DNA from: Microvirga ossetica | GTDB taxonomy: Bacteria > Pseudomonadota > Alphaproteobacteria > Rhizobiales > Beijerinckiaceae | Assembly: GCF_002741015.1 (NCBI RefSeq) | Contig: NZ_CP016617.1 | Coordinates: forward strand, 1,054,001 to 1,118,000 | Reading direction: 5' to 3' | Length of the DNA: 64,000 nt | Part shown: in pieces, positions 1-10,338 of the stretch | Layout of the letters: each line of letters starts with the position of its first letter | Numbering within the stretch: the first letter of the stretch is position 1 | Position numbers and translations under genes: made by a program | The notes under the pieces: generated by a model | Database searches by the model: none | Seen by the model: only the letters and a program-made list of their open reading frames with translations | What the model was told of the DNA's origin: nothing

Positions 1-110
1 CGGCGCTGGGCCACCGCGTTGCCCCGGCTGATCTCGATCAACAGCTCAGCCAAGCGTTCGGCCCCAAGCGCCTCAAGGTTTTTCGCGTTCAGAGTCTTCT
101 TTGAGGCCAT
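1..110 (-). CDS. DUF6880-like protein, N-terminal part (cut by window edge)
   Basis: The minus strand from 110 opens with ATG and reads MASKKTLNAKNLEALGAERL and then an acidic/hydrophobic helix up to the window edge. This opening resembles DUF6880-type proteins of Rhizobiales, whose function is not known. Only about 36 codons are visible, so the family call rests on the N-terminus alone. Confidence 0.5.
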   Translation of the reverse strand, partial: MASKKTLNAKNLEALGAERLAELLIEISRGNAVAQR

Positions 111-239
111 GTCGCATCCCGAGTGCATCTAGGACTCATTTATGAAACAGACGGATTACGATCAATCCGTGCTGGTTTGACCGCGGGAGGGGGTCCTGAA
201 TGGGGTTAATTAACCTATTATAACATTCTGCATAATAAG

Positions 240-490
240 AATTTTGACAAGAAGTCGGTAACCGGTGCCGTGGCAGGATCCTCTCGCGGGAGGATCTCAT
301 GCGCGCGAACCGACGGCTGGCCCAGCTCTGGCTCGATGCTATGAGAACAGAGTTCAGGGCCCCGGCTGATACGATTAATACTCTACCGACAACGTGAACT
401 GCGATCTTGTCTGGCTGGATGAGACCAAACGCAGCCCGGACGGTGTCAGCTTGGAGCACATCTGAGATTACACTTCCAAACTGGACCATG
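240..490 (+). pseudogene. Decayed 5' part of a tyrosine recombinase gene, with its leader
   Basis: Bases 251-480 align without large gaps to the leader and first about 55 codons of the intact recombinase at 10339-11307. They share the stretch GACAAGAAGTC, the ribosome site AGGATCTC before ATG, and the protein start M-R-(A/S)-N-(R/Q)-R-L-A-(Q/E)-L-W-L-D-A. The copy has a frameshift near 380 and a stop in the segment matching LEHIRDY, and nothing matches the catalytic domain. It is an old truncated copy of the same element. Confidence 0.75.
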
Positions 491-503
491 TTGGCAAGGG
501 AGA

Positions 504-1166
504 CTAGGGCTCAGAAATTCCAAACACCCTGAGCATCGATTCACCCGCTGACAGCCGCCTATCCCATTCCTGCTCAAGTGCTACCTTCTCACGAGCCTTG
601 GCCAGCCATTGCTCTGCCTCGTCGCGCGGAATGACGATCAGGCCGTCATCATCCCCGAGCACAAGATCACGCGGCCTGACCGAAACCCCGCTACAGACGA
701 TACTGTCGTTGACGGTGCCCCGTTCAAACGAAACCGGACCTCGGGCAGTATGCCCGAGGGCAAAGACCGGAAAATCCGACCAGGCTGCCAGGGCCGCGAT
801 ATCCCGAACTGCGCCATTTGCAATGAGACCGGCAACCCCTCTGCGGCGCGCAGCCCCGCACAGGTGCTCGCCAACAACAGCTGTCTGGACATTTGCACCG
901 GCGTCGATGACGACAATCTCTCCCGCTTTGGCGGTTTCGATGGCATGGATAGCGGCACCAATATCGCCAGGCTCGCACCAGGCGGTCACGGCCGGGCCTA
1001 GCAACCGAGCACTGCCGAGGGGCCGCAGCGGCCGGATCTGAGCATCCATCAGGAGACGACCGCCCGAGACGTCGGAGGCGATCGTCGTCGGGATTTCGGC
1101 CCAGCCGCTTAGCACTTCGTCCGGTAGCGGCAGTGCTCCAACGGGCTGGAACGTGCGTGTGGGCAT
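504..1166 (-). CDS. RraA-like / 4-hydroxy-4-methyl-2-oxoglutarate aldolase family protein
   Basis: About 220 residues. The RraA/HMG-aldolase fold is recognisable from VVIDAGANVQTAVVGEHLCG, then GLIANGAVRDIAAL (the G-x-R-D segment that binds the substrate carboxylate and metal) and GDDDGLIVIP near the end. Members cleave 4-carboxy-4-hydroxy-2-oxoacids or decarboxylate oxaloacetate; others, such as E. coli RraA, bind RNase E. The ATG at 1166 was chosen over the longer frame to 1316 because GGAGAGG lies just upstream and homology begins there. It follows the PLP enzyme gene by about 60 bases on the same strand, so the two are probably co-transcribed. The substrate cannot be told from sequence. 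Confidence 0.8.
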   Translation of the reverse strand: MPTRTFQPVGALPLPDEVLSGWAEIPTTIASDVSGGRLLMDAQIRPLRPLGSARLLGPAVTAWCEPGDIGAAIHAIETAKAGEIVVIDAGANVQTAVVGEHLCGAARRRGVAGLIANGAVRDIAALAAWSDFPVFALGHTARGPVSFERGTVNDSIVCSGVSVRPRDLVLGDDDGLIVIPRDEAEQWLAKAREKVALEQEWDRRLSAGESMLRVFGISEP

Positions 1167-1228
1167 TGTTTGATCCTCTCCATCAAATGATTCTCGCTGT
1201 AGAATATGCTCAGGACGGCTCGGGTAGT

Positions 1229-2437
1229 TCATCCAAGGGCCTGCTCCAAATCGGCGATAATGTCGTCCGGATCCTCGAGTCCGACGGAAAAACGGAACAC
1301 CCCATCGACCGCCCACTCTCGGTAGGAGCGGGCCCCCTCCCCGTCCAGGTGGAAGGAGGATCGCAGGATGTCCTCTGTTGGAATGTAGAACAGCAGGCTC
1401 TTGGTCTTGCCGAGCGAGACCGCATACGAGACCACCCGCAGCCGCTCGGCGAGCTGGCGCGCCAATGCTCCGCCCTCCTCCTTGGCCGTGAAAGCCAGCA
1501 GGCCGGAGAAGTTGCGCATCTGGCGCTGAGCGAGCTCATGCTGCGGATGCCGGGGAGAGCCCGGCCAGAACACCGACCGGACCTTCGGATGATTGGCCAG
1601 GAAGGCCTCGACCCGGCGGGCGTTGGCCTCATGCATCATCATGCGGGGCGCCAGGGTTTCCATGCCGCGTAGGATGAGCCAGGCGGCGAAGGGCGAGAGC
1701 GAGCCGCCCAGATGGATGAGGCTGCCCTTGCGCAAGGCGGCAATCCGCTCCTGGCGGCCGATCACGGCTCCGCCCAATGCGTCGCCATGGCCGCCGATGT
1801 ACTTGGTCAACGAATGCACCACGTAGTCGGCGCCGAGCGACAACGGCTTGGTGCCGAGTGGGGTGGAAATGGTTGCATCGACCGAGAGCTCAGCTGCTCC
1901 AGCATGGGCGATCTCGCCGATCGCGGCTATCTCCGACAGACGAAGGATTGGATTGGCTGGTGTCTCGATGTGAACGAGCTTGGTGTTCGGCCGCATTGCT
2001 GCAGCCACAGCCTCAAGGTCCGACGTGTCGACGGCGTCTACAGCGATGCCGTGCCTGGGCAGGATATCGTGGGCAAGCTCTGCGACGCCCGCATAGCAGA
2101 CATTGGACAGAACCAGGTGATCGCCGCTCCCCAAGCGATCCAGGAACAGCGCGCTGACCGCCGCCATGCCGGTGGCGAAGCTCAGCGCAGCTTCACCGCC
2201 TTCGAGTGCCGCGAGGCGGATTTCCAGCAGCTCGAGGGTCGGGTTGCTCCAGCGCGAGTAGAAGTGCGGCGCGGCATCTTTCAGGTCATTGGCTGAGAAG
2301 CCGATGGCGTCCGGATGGGTGAAGAAGCTGGTCGCCATCACCGGAGGGGAGGATACCGGCAACCCGACCTCCCGGGGTGCTGCCCCAGCGTGAAGGGTCA
2401 GGGTTGCGTCACGGCTCTTGGGCTGCTGATCGCGCAT
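1229..2437 (-). CDS. Cys/Met metabolism PLP-dependent enzyme (cystathionine gamma-synthase / methionine gamma-lyase family)
   Basis: About 402 residues with the fold-type I trans-sulfuration signature. YSRWSNPTLELLE is the substrate/PLP-phosphate region, VDATISTPLGTKPLSLGADY carries the PLP-pyridine aspartate, and VHSLTKYIGGHGD holds the Schiff-base lysine. The C-terminal FRFSVGLEDPDDIIADLEQAL is typical of the family. The ATG at 2437 follows GAGGAG at good spacing; the longer frame to 2479 lacks homology. Sequence alone does not separate synthase from gamma-lyase. The RraA-like neighbour hints at catabolism of a sulfur amino acid to a 2-oxo acid, which is inference. Confidence 0.85.
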   Translation of the reverse strand: MRDQQPKSRDATLTLHAGAAPREVGLPVSSPPVMATSFFTHPDAIGFSANDLKDAAPHFYSRWSNPTLELLEIRLAALEGGEAALSFATGMAAVSALFLDRLGSGDHLVLSNVCYAGVAELAHDILPRHGIAVDAVDTSDLEAVAAAMRPNTKLVHIETPANPILRLSEIAAIGEIAHAGAAELSVDATISTPLGTKPLSLGADYVVHSLTKYIGGHGDALGGAVIGRQERIAALRKGSLIHLGGSLSPFAAWLILRGMETLAPRMMMHEANARRVEAFLANHPKVRSVFWPGSPRHPQHELAQRQMRNFSGLLAFTAKEEGGALARQLAERLRVVSYAVSLGKTKSLLFYIPTEDILRSSFHLDGEGARSYREWAVDGVFRFSVGLEDPDDIIADLEQALG

Positions 2438-2859
2438 TTGGCGGCTCCTCGGCGATGTCCTCAACTGGCAGGTCTCCAATCATGCCTGTTCAGTGGCAAA
2501 CGGCGGCGGAGTACAGACGCCGTCTTGAACCACCGACACAGGCGAGAGCTTAGGTTGCAAATCCTGGACTTCGGTTTAGGCTCCGGCCAGTCCACCATCC
2601 TCACCGAGATTGGCTCCTTACCGGATGCTAGGTTACGCAGGAGCTTAGCAGCCTGAATCACCCATCGTCGCATGTTGAGATGCACGCCCGATGACCAGCC
2701 TTGTGGTCTGAACGAGCCCTATGCCTGCATGACGGGCAACGAAGGTCAAACATTCTGGTAGTCCCGTCCCGCGAGTTTGATAAACCAACGATGGCTGACC
2801 CCTCCGGCTGCCACTCCCGGCGGCTCGTTAGGAATTGAGGTCGCCGACGTGAGGAGCTG
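2438..2859. other. Intergenic region between divergent genes
   Basis: About 420 bases between the minus-strand PLP enzyme and the plus-strand permease. It should hold both promoters. I see no convincing gene, repeat or hairpin. Confidence 0.5.
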
Positions 2860-3034
2860 ATGATGTTACGTCAACTTGGAGCCGGTCTCTTAGGCCTTAT
2901 TGCGGGTAGCCTTCCGCTGGCACTCTCCGCACAGGAAGCCTCGCAACGCATCAGTCCCAAGGTCATGGTAATCACCATGTTTGCTGGTGAAGCCAAGCCC
3001 TGGCTGGATCATGAGCGGTTCACTCAGAAAGTAG

Positions 3035-4399
3035 GAGCTATGGCGGAAACTGGGTGATGACGGTGTGAGAAGGGCGGCGTATCGAGGCGGGTGTCGAGCC
3101 TGCCAGAACCTCTTCGAGAGAGCGATACGCCATGAACAGTACTACCAATGTTTTGCACCTGCGTCAGCCCGATACGATTGACGATCCCCTGACCGATATT
3201 CTGCGAGCCGGCGCCCGCAAGCTTCTGGCCCAGGCCATCGAGATCGAGGCTGAGGCTTATCTTGCCAGCATGCGCGAGCTGAAGCTGCCGGACGGGCGCG
3301 AGCGCCTGATCCAGACCGGCATCGGTCCCGTCGAAGTCAGCCGGGTCAAGATCCGCGACCGCGGCGCCACCGGCGAGGATCGGATCCGCTTTACCTCGGC
3401 GATCCTGCCGAAATGGGCCCGGCGGACGAAGAGCTTGGATGCGCTGCTGCCGATCCTGTACCTGCGCGGGCTCTCGACCGGCGCCTTCCAGGAGGTGCTC
3501 TCAGCCCTGCTCGGCAGGGATGCGCCCAACCTCTCGCCGTCCGCCATCACCCGGCTCACCGGCGAATGGCAGGCCGAGTACGAGCGCTGGCAGGCGCGCG
3601 ATCTCTCAGCGCGTCACTACGTCTACGTTTGGGCCGACGGGGTCTACCTGCAGGCCCGGATGGAGGACCAGGCTGAATGCATGCTGGTGCTGATCGGCGC
3701 CACGCCGGAAGGCAAGAAGGAGCTGGTCGGCTTCCAGGCCGGCGTGCGCGAGAGCGCCCAGAGCTGGCGCGAGCTGCTCGTCGAGATCAAGCGGCGGGGC
3801 CTGTCCATCCCGCCTCGCATTGCGGTGGGAGACGGGGCGCTCGGCTTCTGGAAGGCACTCGACGAGCTCTTCCCCGGCACGCATCATCAGCGCTGCTGGC
3901 TGCACAAGACCGCCAACGTGCTCAACAAGGTGCCGAAATCCGTGCAGCCCGGCATGAAGGTGGCCCTGCGGGAGATCTATCTCGCGCCGACCCGAGCCCA
4001 GGCCGAGGTCGCCATCGATCTGTTCGCCGAAGCCTATCAGGCGCGCTATCCGAAAGCCGTGGAGTGCGTGCGCAAGGACCAGCGGGCGCTGCTGGCCTTC
4101 TATGATTGGCCAGCCGAGCATTGGATCCATCTGCGGACGACGAACCCGATCGAGAGTGTATTCGCGACAGTGCGGCACCGGACCGTGCGCACCAAGGGCG
4201 CGCTGTCGCCGACAACGGCGCGACTGATGGTGTTCAAGCTCGTGATGGCAGCCGCGAAAAGCTGGCGGCGGCTGATGGGCGAAAACCAGTTGCCGAAGGT
4301 GATCGCCGGTGTCAGGTTTAAGGACGGCAGCGAGGTCATTCCGATGCCGACAAACAGCGCCGCCTGATCGGCCCCGTCACCTAAATTCCGTCATAGCTC
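3035..4399 (+). mobile_element. IS256-family insertion sequence with perfect 9-bp target duplication
   Basis: The left end GAGCTATGGCGGAA and the reverse complement of the right end GAGCTATGACGGAA form imperfect inverted repeats of about 28 bases. The element is flanked by AGAAAGTAG at 3026-3034 and 4400-4408, the 8-9 bp duplication usual for IS256. It is 1365 bp long with one transposase. Perfect duplication and an intact transposase suggest a recent insertion. Confidence 0.92.
3132..4367 (+). CDS. IS256-family transposase (mutator type)
   Basis: 411 residues, full length for the family. The DDE catalytic motifs are visible: the first Asp in YVWADGVYLQ, the second in IAVGDGALGFWKAL, the signature HQRCWLHKTANVLNK, and the Glu in TTNPIESVFATVRHRT. 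The start ATG at 3132 lies 97 bases inside the left inverted repeat. No frameshift is seen, so the enzyme is probably active. Confidence 0.93.
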   Translation: MNSTTNVLHLRQPDTIDDPLTDILRAGARKLLAQAIEIEAEAYLASMRELKLPDGRERLIQTGIGPVEVSRVKIRDRGATGEDRIRFTSAILPKWARRTKSLDALLPILYLRGLSTGAFQEVLSALLGRDAPNLSPSAITRLTGEWQAEYERWQARDLSARHYVYVWADGVYLQARMEDQAECMLVLIGATPEGKKELVGFQAGVRESAQSWRELLVEIKRRGLSIPPRIAVGDGALGFWKALDELFPGTHHQRCWLHKTANVLNKVPKSVQPGMKVALREIYLAPTRAQAEVAIDLFAEAYQARYPKAVECVRKDQRALLAFYDWPAEHWIHLRTTNPIESVFATVRHRTVRTKGALSPTTARLMVFKLVMAAAKSWRRLMGENQLPKVIAGVRFKDGSEVIPMPTNSAA

Positions 4400-5399
4400 A
4401 GAAAGTAGCCGTTCCGGGCCTGTCCAAGACCTTCCCGGATGTCTCGTGCACGGATGCGGGTCTCTGCCTGATGACCACCAGTATGGGCTATGCTAACGCG
4501 GCCAGCTCCGTCTCAGTCCTTATCTACAGCAACCGCTTTGACCTCTCACGGACCTACTTTCTCATTGCCAGAATTGCTGGTGTCGATCCTGTGGATGGGA
4601 CATTGGGATCGGCTCACTGGGCCCGCTTTGCCGTCGACGGTGGCTTGCAGAATGTGATCGATGCCCGCGAAATTCCCAGTGACTGGAGCACCGGCTATGT
4701 CGCCATCGGCGCGGGCCGGCCGGGGGAGAAGGCCGAGCTCAGGTACGGAAGCGAAGTTTACCGGTTGAACGAGGAGCTTCTACAAAAGGCTTACAGCCTG
4801 ACCAAGGACGTGGAACTGGCCGACGGTGATGCCGCCAAGGCTTATCGGAGCCGGTACACGGCCGCACCGGCGAATGCGGCACCGCGTGTGAGCATCTGTG
4901 ATACAATCTCCATGGATACGTGGTGGCACGGCACAAAGCTGGGCACAGCAATGGAGGCATGGGCGAGACTGATCACCAACGGCGAGGCCAACTACTGCAC
5001 GACGCAACAGGAAGACAACGCAACGCTGACGGCCCTTCGGCGCGGTGCCGATGCCAACCTTCTTAACTTCGACAGGGTCGCCATCCTTAGGACTGCATCA
5101 AACTTCGATCGCGAAGGATCGGGTCAGACCCCGGTTGAGTCCCTGACGGCAAAATCGGGCGGCTATATTCCCTCCGTCACGAACGCACACCGGGTCGGTG
5201 GCAAGTTCGCTCATACGATTGTAGCAGATTGGCAGAACTGGAGTGCTGGAGTTCCGAAGTAAGAAGGCTGGCAGCGTCGCCAATCCGGCCCCTTACAGGT
5301 CTGGGTGGGCGGTCACAATCATGCAGGGATCGCTGCACTGAAACTTTGGCGTGACATTTGCTGAAAGCAGAGGCCAGAGGTGCTCGTGAGTGCAAATGG

Positions 5400-6338
5400 A
5401 TGAAGAAGCAGGTTATTATCGACACTGATCCTGGCCCAGATGATGGGGTCGCCATCTTAACGGCTCTCGGTTCTCCCCTGATCGAAGTTCTTGGTGTCTG
5501 TGCTGTCGCCGGCAACGTCCCGCTTCATCATACCGTCCGAAATGTTCGCACGATCTTAGAACTGGCCGAGCGTCAGGACGTCAAGGCATTCGCCGGAGCC
5601 GAGGCTCCTCTGGCCCGTCCTCTGTTCACGGCTGAGTACGTGCACGGCAAGACCGGATTCGACGGATACGACATGCCGGAACCAACGATGCCTATTCAGC
5701 CTCAGCATGCGGCTGACTTTATTATTCAAGAGGTCATGAGCCGGCCACCGAAGACAATAACGATCTGTGCTCTTGGCCCCTTGACGAATATAGCAATTGC
5801 CCTGGGACGGGAAGAACGCATAGCTGAGCGGATCGAACAGGTCGTCTGGATGGGCGGTGCTTTGTCGGAAGGTGGCAATGTGACCCCGGCAGCCGAGTTC
5901 AACTGCTACGTGGATCCAGAGGCGGCTGTGCGAGTGTTGAGTTCGGGTGCCGAAGTCGTGATGATGCCATTGGATGTCACCCACAAGGCTCACGTGACGG
6001 CTGATCGGATCGAATGCTTTCGCACAATGGGGAACAAGGTCGGCCCGATCTTCGCGGAACTCCTCACCTACGCCAAGCAGTTTGATTGGCAGAAGTATGG
6101 AGCCGACCGCGCTCCGATGCACGATCCGATGACAGTTGTCTGGCTGCTACGGCCAGAGTTGTTCTCGGGTCTCCTTGTGAATGTCGAGATCGAGACGACC
6201 TCTCCTCTGACAGCGGGGATGACTGTGATTGATTGGTGGGGTGTCACCAATCGGCGAAAGAACGCTTACATCGTCCGTGATGTTGATGTCGACGGATTTT
6301 ACGATGTGATTTTCGAGAGCTTCCGCCGTCTGCCCTGA
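5400..6338 (+). CDS. Nucleoside hydrolase (IunH/RihA type)
   Basis: About 312 residues. The N-terminal VIIDTDPGPDDGVAIL is the Asp cluster that binds calcium in inosine-uridine-preferring nucleoside hydrolases. VWMGGALSEGGNVTPAAEFN supplies substrate contacts, and HDPMTVVWLL holds the C-terminal His-Asp pair. The enzyme would hydrolyse the N-glycosidic bond of nucleosides to base and ribose. The internal ATG at 5400 is preferred to 5358 because homology starts at KKQVIIDTD. It lies about 140 bases after the broken nucleoside permease on the same strand. Confidence 0.9.
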   Translation: MKKQVIIDTDPGPDDGVAILTALGSPLIEVLGVCAVAGNVPLHHTVRNVRTILELAERQDVKAFAGAEAPLARPLFTAEYVHGKTGFDGYDMPEPTMPIQPQHAADFIIQEVMSRPPKTITICALGPLTNIAIALGREERIAERIEQVVWMGGALSEGGNVTPAAEFNCYVDPEAAVRVLSSGAEVVMMPLDVTHKAHVTADRIECFRTMGNKVGPIFAELLTYAKQFDWQKYGADRAPMHDPMTVVWLLRPELFSGLLVNVEIETTSPLTAGMTVIDWWGVTNRRKNAYIVRDVDVDGFYDVIFESFRRLP

Positions 6339-6349
6339 TGATGCAGAAG

Positions 6350-6400
6350 CAGGACATTCTAACTTTGCGGCTACATCAGAATTTCGTCGAGCATTTTTAT
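6350..6400 (+). repeat. Copy of the recombinase leader repeat
   Basis: CAGGACATTCTAACTTTGCGG here is identical to 10237-10257. It is followed at the same spacing by GAATTTCGT and a run of T, as at 10265-10285. No recombinase gene follows this copy, so it is a solo fragment of that element's upstream end. Confidence 0.7.
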
Positions 6401-6598
6401 GGAACCTATTGCCACCAAGTAGTGCGGGTCGAAGTTTGTAATCGGTGCTAGGGCAGCCGAAGCCGCAGCGGCCTCACGCTGGGCGCATGAAGCAGGATTT
6501 ATGTTACGATCCAACAGTAACCAAGGGCTTGACCTCTCGGCCCGACACGGCAGGATGGCCTGGCGGAAGCACACCTGACGGGATTTGAGGAATATTGA

Positions 6599-6808
6599 AT
6601 GGCGACTGGTTCTGTGAAGTGGTATAACGAGACGAAGGGCTATGGCTTCATTCAGCCGGATAGTGGCGGCAAGGATGTCTTTGTCCATGCCTCAGCGCTC
6701 GAGCGGGCTGGCATGCGTGGCCTCGTTGAGGGCCAGAAGATCTCCTATGAGGTGGAAGCTGACCGCCGTACCGGCAAAGAGTCTGCAACCAAGCTGCAAA
6801 AGGCTTGA
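6599..6808 (+). CDS. cspA: Cold-shock protein (CspA family)
   Basis: 69 residues and one cold-shock domain. GSVKWYNETKGYGFIQPD holds RNP1 (KGYGFI), and DVFVHASAL is RNP2. Such proteins bind single-stranded RNA/DNA and melt mRNA structure. A long leader (about 200 bases after the previous gene) fits the regulated 5' UTR typical of csp genes. CspA is used as a family name; the exact paralogue is not determined. Confidence 0.92.
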   Translation: MATGSVKWYNETKGYGFIQPDSGGKDVFVHASALERAGMRGLVEGQKISYEVEADRRTGKESATKLQKA

Positions 6809-6846
6809 TTGAACTTGTCAAAGCGTCAGGTCAATGCTGGCTCTTC

Positions 6847-6871
6847 AAGCCGCTCCTGACGGAGCGGCTTA
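6847..6871 (+). terminator. Hairpin after the cold-shock gene
   Basis: AAGCCGCTCC and GGAGCGGCTT form a perfect 10-bp stem around a TGAC loop, 38 bases after the csp stop. There is no clear T-run after it, so termination is likely but not certain. Confidence 0.6.
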
Positions 6872-7133
6872 CAGTGTTGGGTTGACCGTGCGATTAGGTG
6901 CTGGTCTTGGAATTTTCCTTCAAAAAAGTCCCAATGCCACCCAAGAAGGCATTTACTTGGGATCTGCCTCATGTACATGAGCCGGCACATGGGCGCATTC
7001 TTATCACCTTGTTCCGCTGAACCTTGATACCTATAGGCGGGCGAAACCGCTCATTCGCCTATAACTCGACCGCCGTGCACGGGCCGCGATATTCAATTGG
7101 CAAATTGCCGACCGAGAGGATTCTGGCTTTCGC
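6872..7133. other. Intergenic region without recognised features
   Basis: With the terminator this makes about 325 bases between the csp gene and the next candidate gene. I see no convincing ORF or RNA. Confidence 0.4.
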
Positions 7134-7349
7134 TTACTGACTTTTGCGAGTCTTCTTAGCAGCCTTAACCAGAGCGGCGTCGATTATCTCGCCGGGGCTG
7201 ATGGCCGCCTGATCGCAAAGATAGAACCCACCAAGGATTTCCAGTCGTGCCAATTCAATAAAGTCGGTATTAGCTTTGTTCCAGTTGCTTGGTACCGCTT
7301 GGAGCAGTGGCCAGTTTCCGTAGTATGTCCCCGCAGCCGGAATTGGCAC
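7134..7349 (-). CDS. Small hypothetical protein
   Basis: 71 codons from a GTG start. The protein has an aromatic N-terminal part (GTYYGNWPLL), a predicted helix around FIELARLEILGGFYL, and a basic tail KKTRKSQ. I do not recognise a family. Composition looks protein-like, but there is no clear ribosome site. Confidence 0.35.
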   Translation of the reverse strand: MPIPAAGTYYGNWPLLQAVPSNWNKANTDFIELARLEILGGFYLCDQAAISPGEIIDAALVKAAKKTRKSQ

Positions 7350-7697
7350 TTTCGCGCGTCAGGTGCCTGTCTCGCTCATGTCTTCGTTCCGTGTGAGTTA
7401 AAGCCCCTCCTTCAGCGACTGCGGTCAGGACTTTGTGAGTCTCATCATCCGTCAAATCCGTCGCTGAATCTTCCATCGCTGCATCTGCGGCAACACTTCA
7501 CCGATGAAAACGCTCAGGCTCGGACGCAAACGGGCGGGGAAACGGGTTAGGATCCAGATCTTGAACCGAAGCCGCTCCACACCCACATGTCAGCTATCGG
7601 GGGTCCGGGCCCCTCTGGCAGTTTTATACAGGCTGCGATGTCGGACTCTCTCACCTGAGGAGCGCCATGATGTGCGCTCTGCATCTGGGAGACCACT

Positions 7698-8105
7698 GTG
7701 ACGCCCTACGCTTACGCATCCTCTCTCCACGGCGTTTCATCTCGTGCCGGCGACACGCGTTCGCGGCTCGATGCCCTGTCGCGGTTGCTAGACAGCGCGG
7801 TCCGCGTGCCAGGAACGAACATCCGCTTCGGTGCCGATGCGCTCCTGAACCTCATTCCCGGCGTCGGATTGCCGACGTCGAAAGGCCTGTCGGCCTATCT
7901 GATCTGGGAAGCGCGACGCCTCGGCGTGCCAACCGGGACCCTTATGCGCATGGTTGGCAACGTCGGTGTCGACTTCGCGATCAGCGCCGTTCCGCTCGTG
8001 GGCTGGGTTGGTGACGTGTTCTTCCGATCGAACCTGCGCAACATGGCGCTGCTGCGCGATCACCTCGACCGTGTCCATCCGGGGCAGAACACCTTCCAGA
8101 GATGA
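7698..8105 (+). CDS. DUF4112 family protein
   Basis: 135 residues matching DUF4112: RLDALSRLLDSAVRVPGT, then IRFGADALLNLIPGVG and AVPLVGWVGDVFFRSNLRN. The two hydrophobic stretches suggest association with the membrane. Function unknown. It lies 78 bases before ftsH on the same strand, so a shared transcript is possible. Confidence 0.85.
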   Translation: MTPYAYASSLHGVSSRAGDTRSRLDALSRLLDSAVRVPGTNIRFGADALLNLIPGVGLPTSKGLSAYLIWEARRLGVPTGTLMRMVGNVGVDFAISAVPLVGWVGDVFFRSNLRNMALLRDHLDRVHPGQNTFQR

Positions 8106-8183
8106 CACTGCTCAGCAAGAGGGCCGGGTCTTGCTGCTGCCCTTGTATCCCAGCCAGAACTCTGCCGTTCAGAAAGCATAGCA

Positions 8184-10112
<1,929 letters not shown>

Positions 10113-10236
10113 ACCAAAGGTGAGAAGGCAGGTGCTTCGACTGCATTCGCCTTGCTGCGGCAGCGCGTTCTCGAAGCAGTATGAAGAGCAGGGACAGCAC
10201 GCGAAGTGCGGGAGAGCCATCAATGCGAGGGAGGAT

Positions 10237-10338
10237 CAGGACATTCTAACTTTGCGGATGCGCACGAATTTCGTTAACATTTTTTGACAAGAAGTCTCTA
10301 ACCAGTGCCGTGACAGGGTCCTCCTACAGGAGGATCTC
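10237..10338 (+). promoter_or_regulatory. Leader of the tyrosine recombinase, repeated elsewhere in the window
   Basis: Parts of this leader occur at 6350-6400 (first 50 bases) and 251-298 (last 45 bases). It contains AATTTCGTTAA, a 6-base spacer and TTGACAAGAAG, an arm-spacer-arm layout like a Xer site. AGGAGGATCTC is the ribosome site. A recombination site, a promoter, or both, are possible. Confidence 0.45.

Larger units (their letters stand above)
2860..5262 (+). pseudogene. Purine nucleoside permease (NUP family), split by an IS256-family element
   Basis: The 5' part (2860-3034) encodes a signal peptide (LLGLIAGSLPLALSAQEA) and then KVMVITMFAGEAKPWL...FTQKV. The 3' part (4409-5262) resumes in the same frame with AVPGLSKTFPDVSC and runs through GYANAASSVSVLIYS, ARIAGVDP, ISMDTWWHG and GEANYCTTQQEDNATL to the end. 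Removing the IS and one 9-bp repeat restores one reading frame of about 342 codons. The family (PF06516, as in fungal purine nucleoside permeases and bacterial periplasmic relatives) handles purine nucleosides. The next gene is a nucleoside hydrolase, so a nucleoside uptake/salvage unit has been broken recently. Confidence 0.88.

Noticed and set aside
6380..6403. A fourth dif-like site (AATTTCGTCGA ... TTATGGAAC)
   Set aside because: The right arm matches but the spacing is one base short of the strict 11-6-11 layout and the left arm lacks CATAA.
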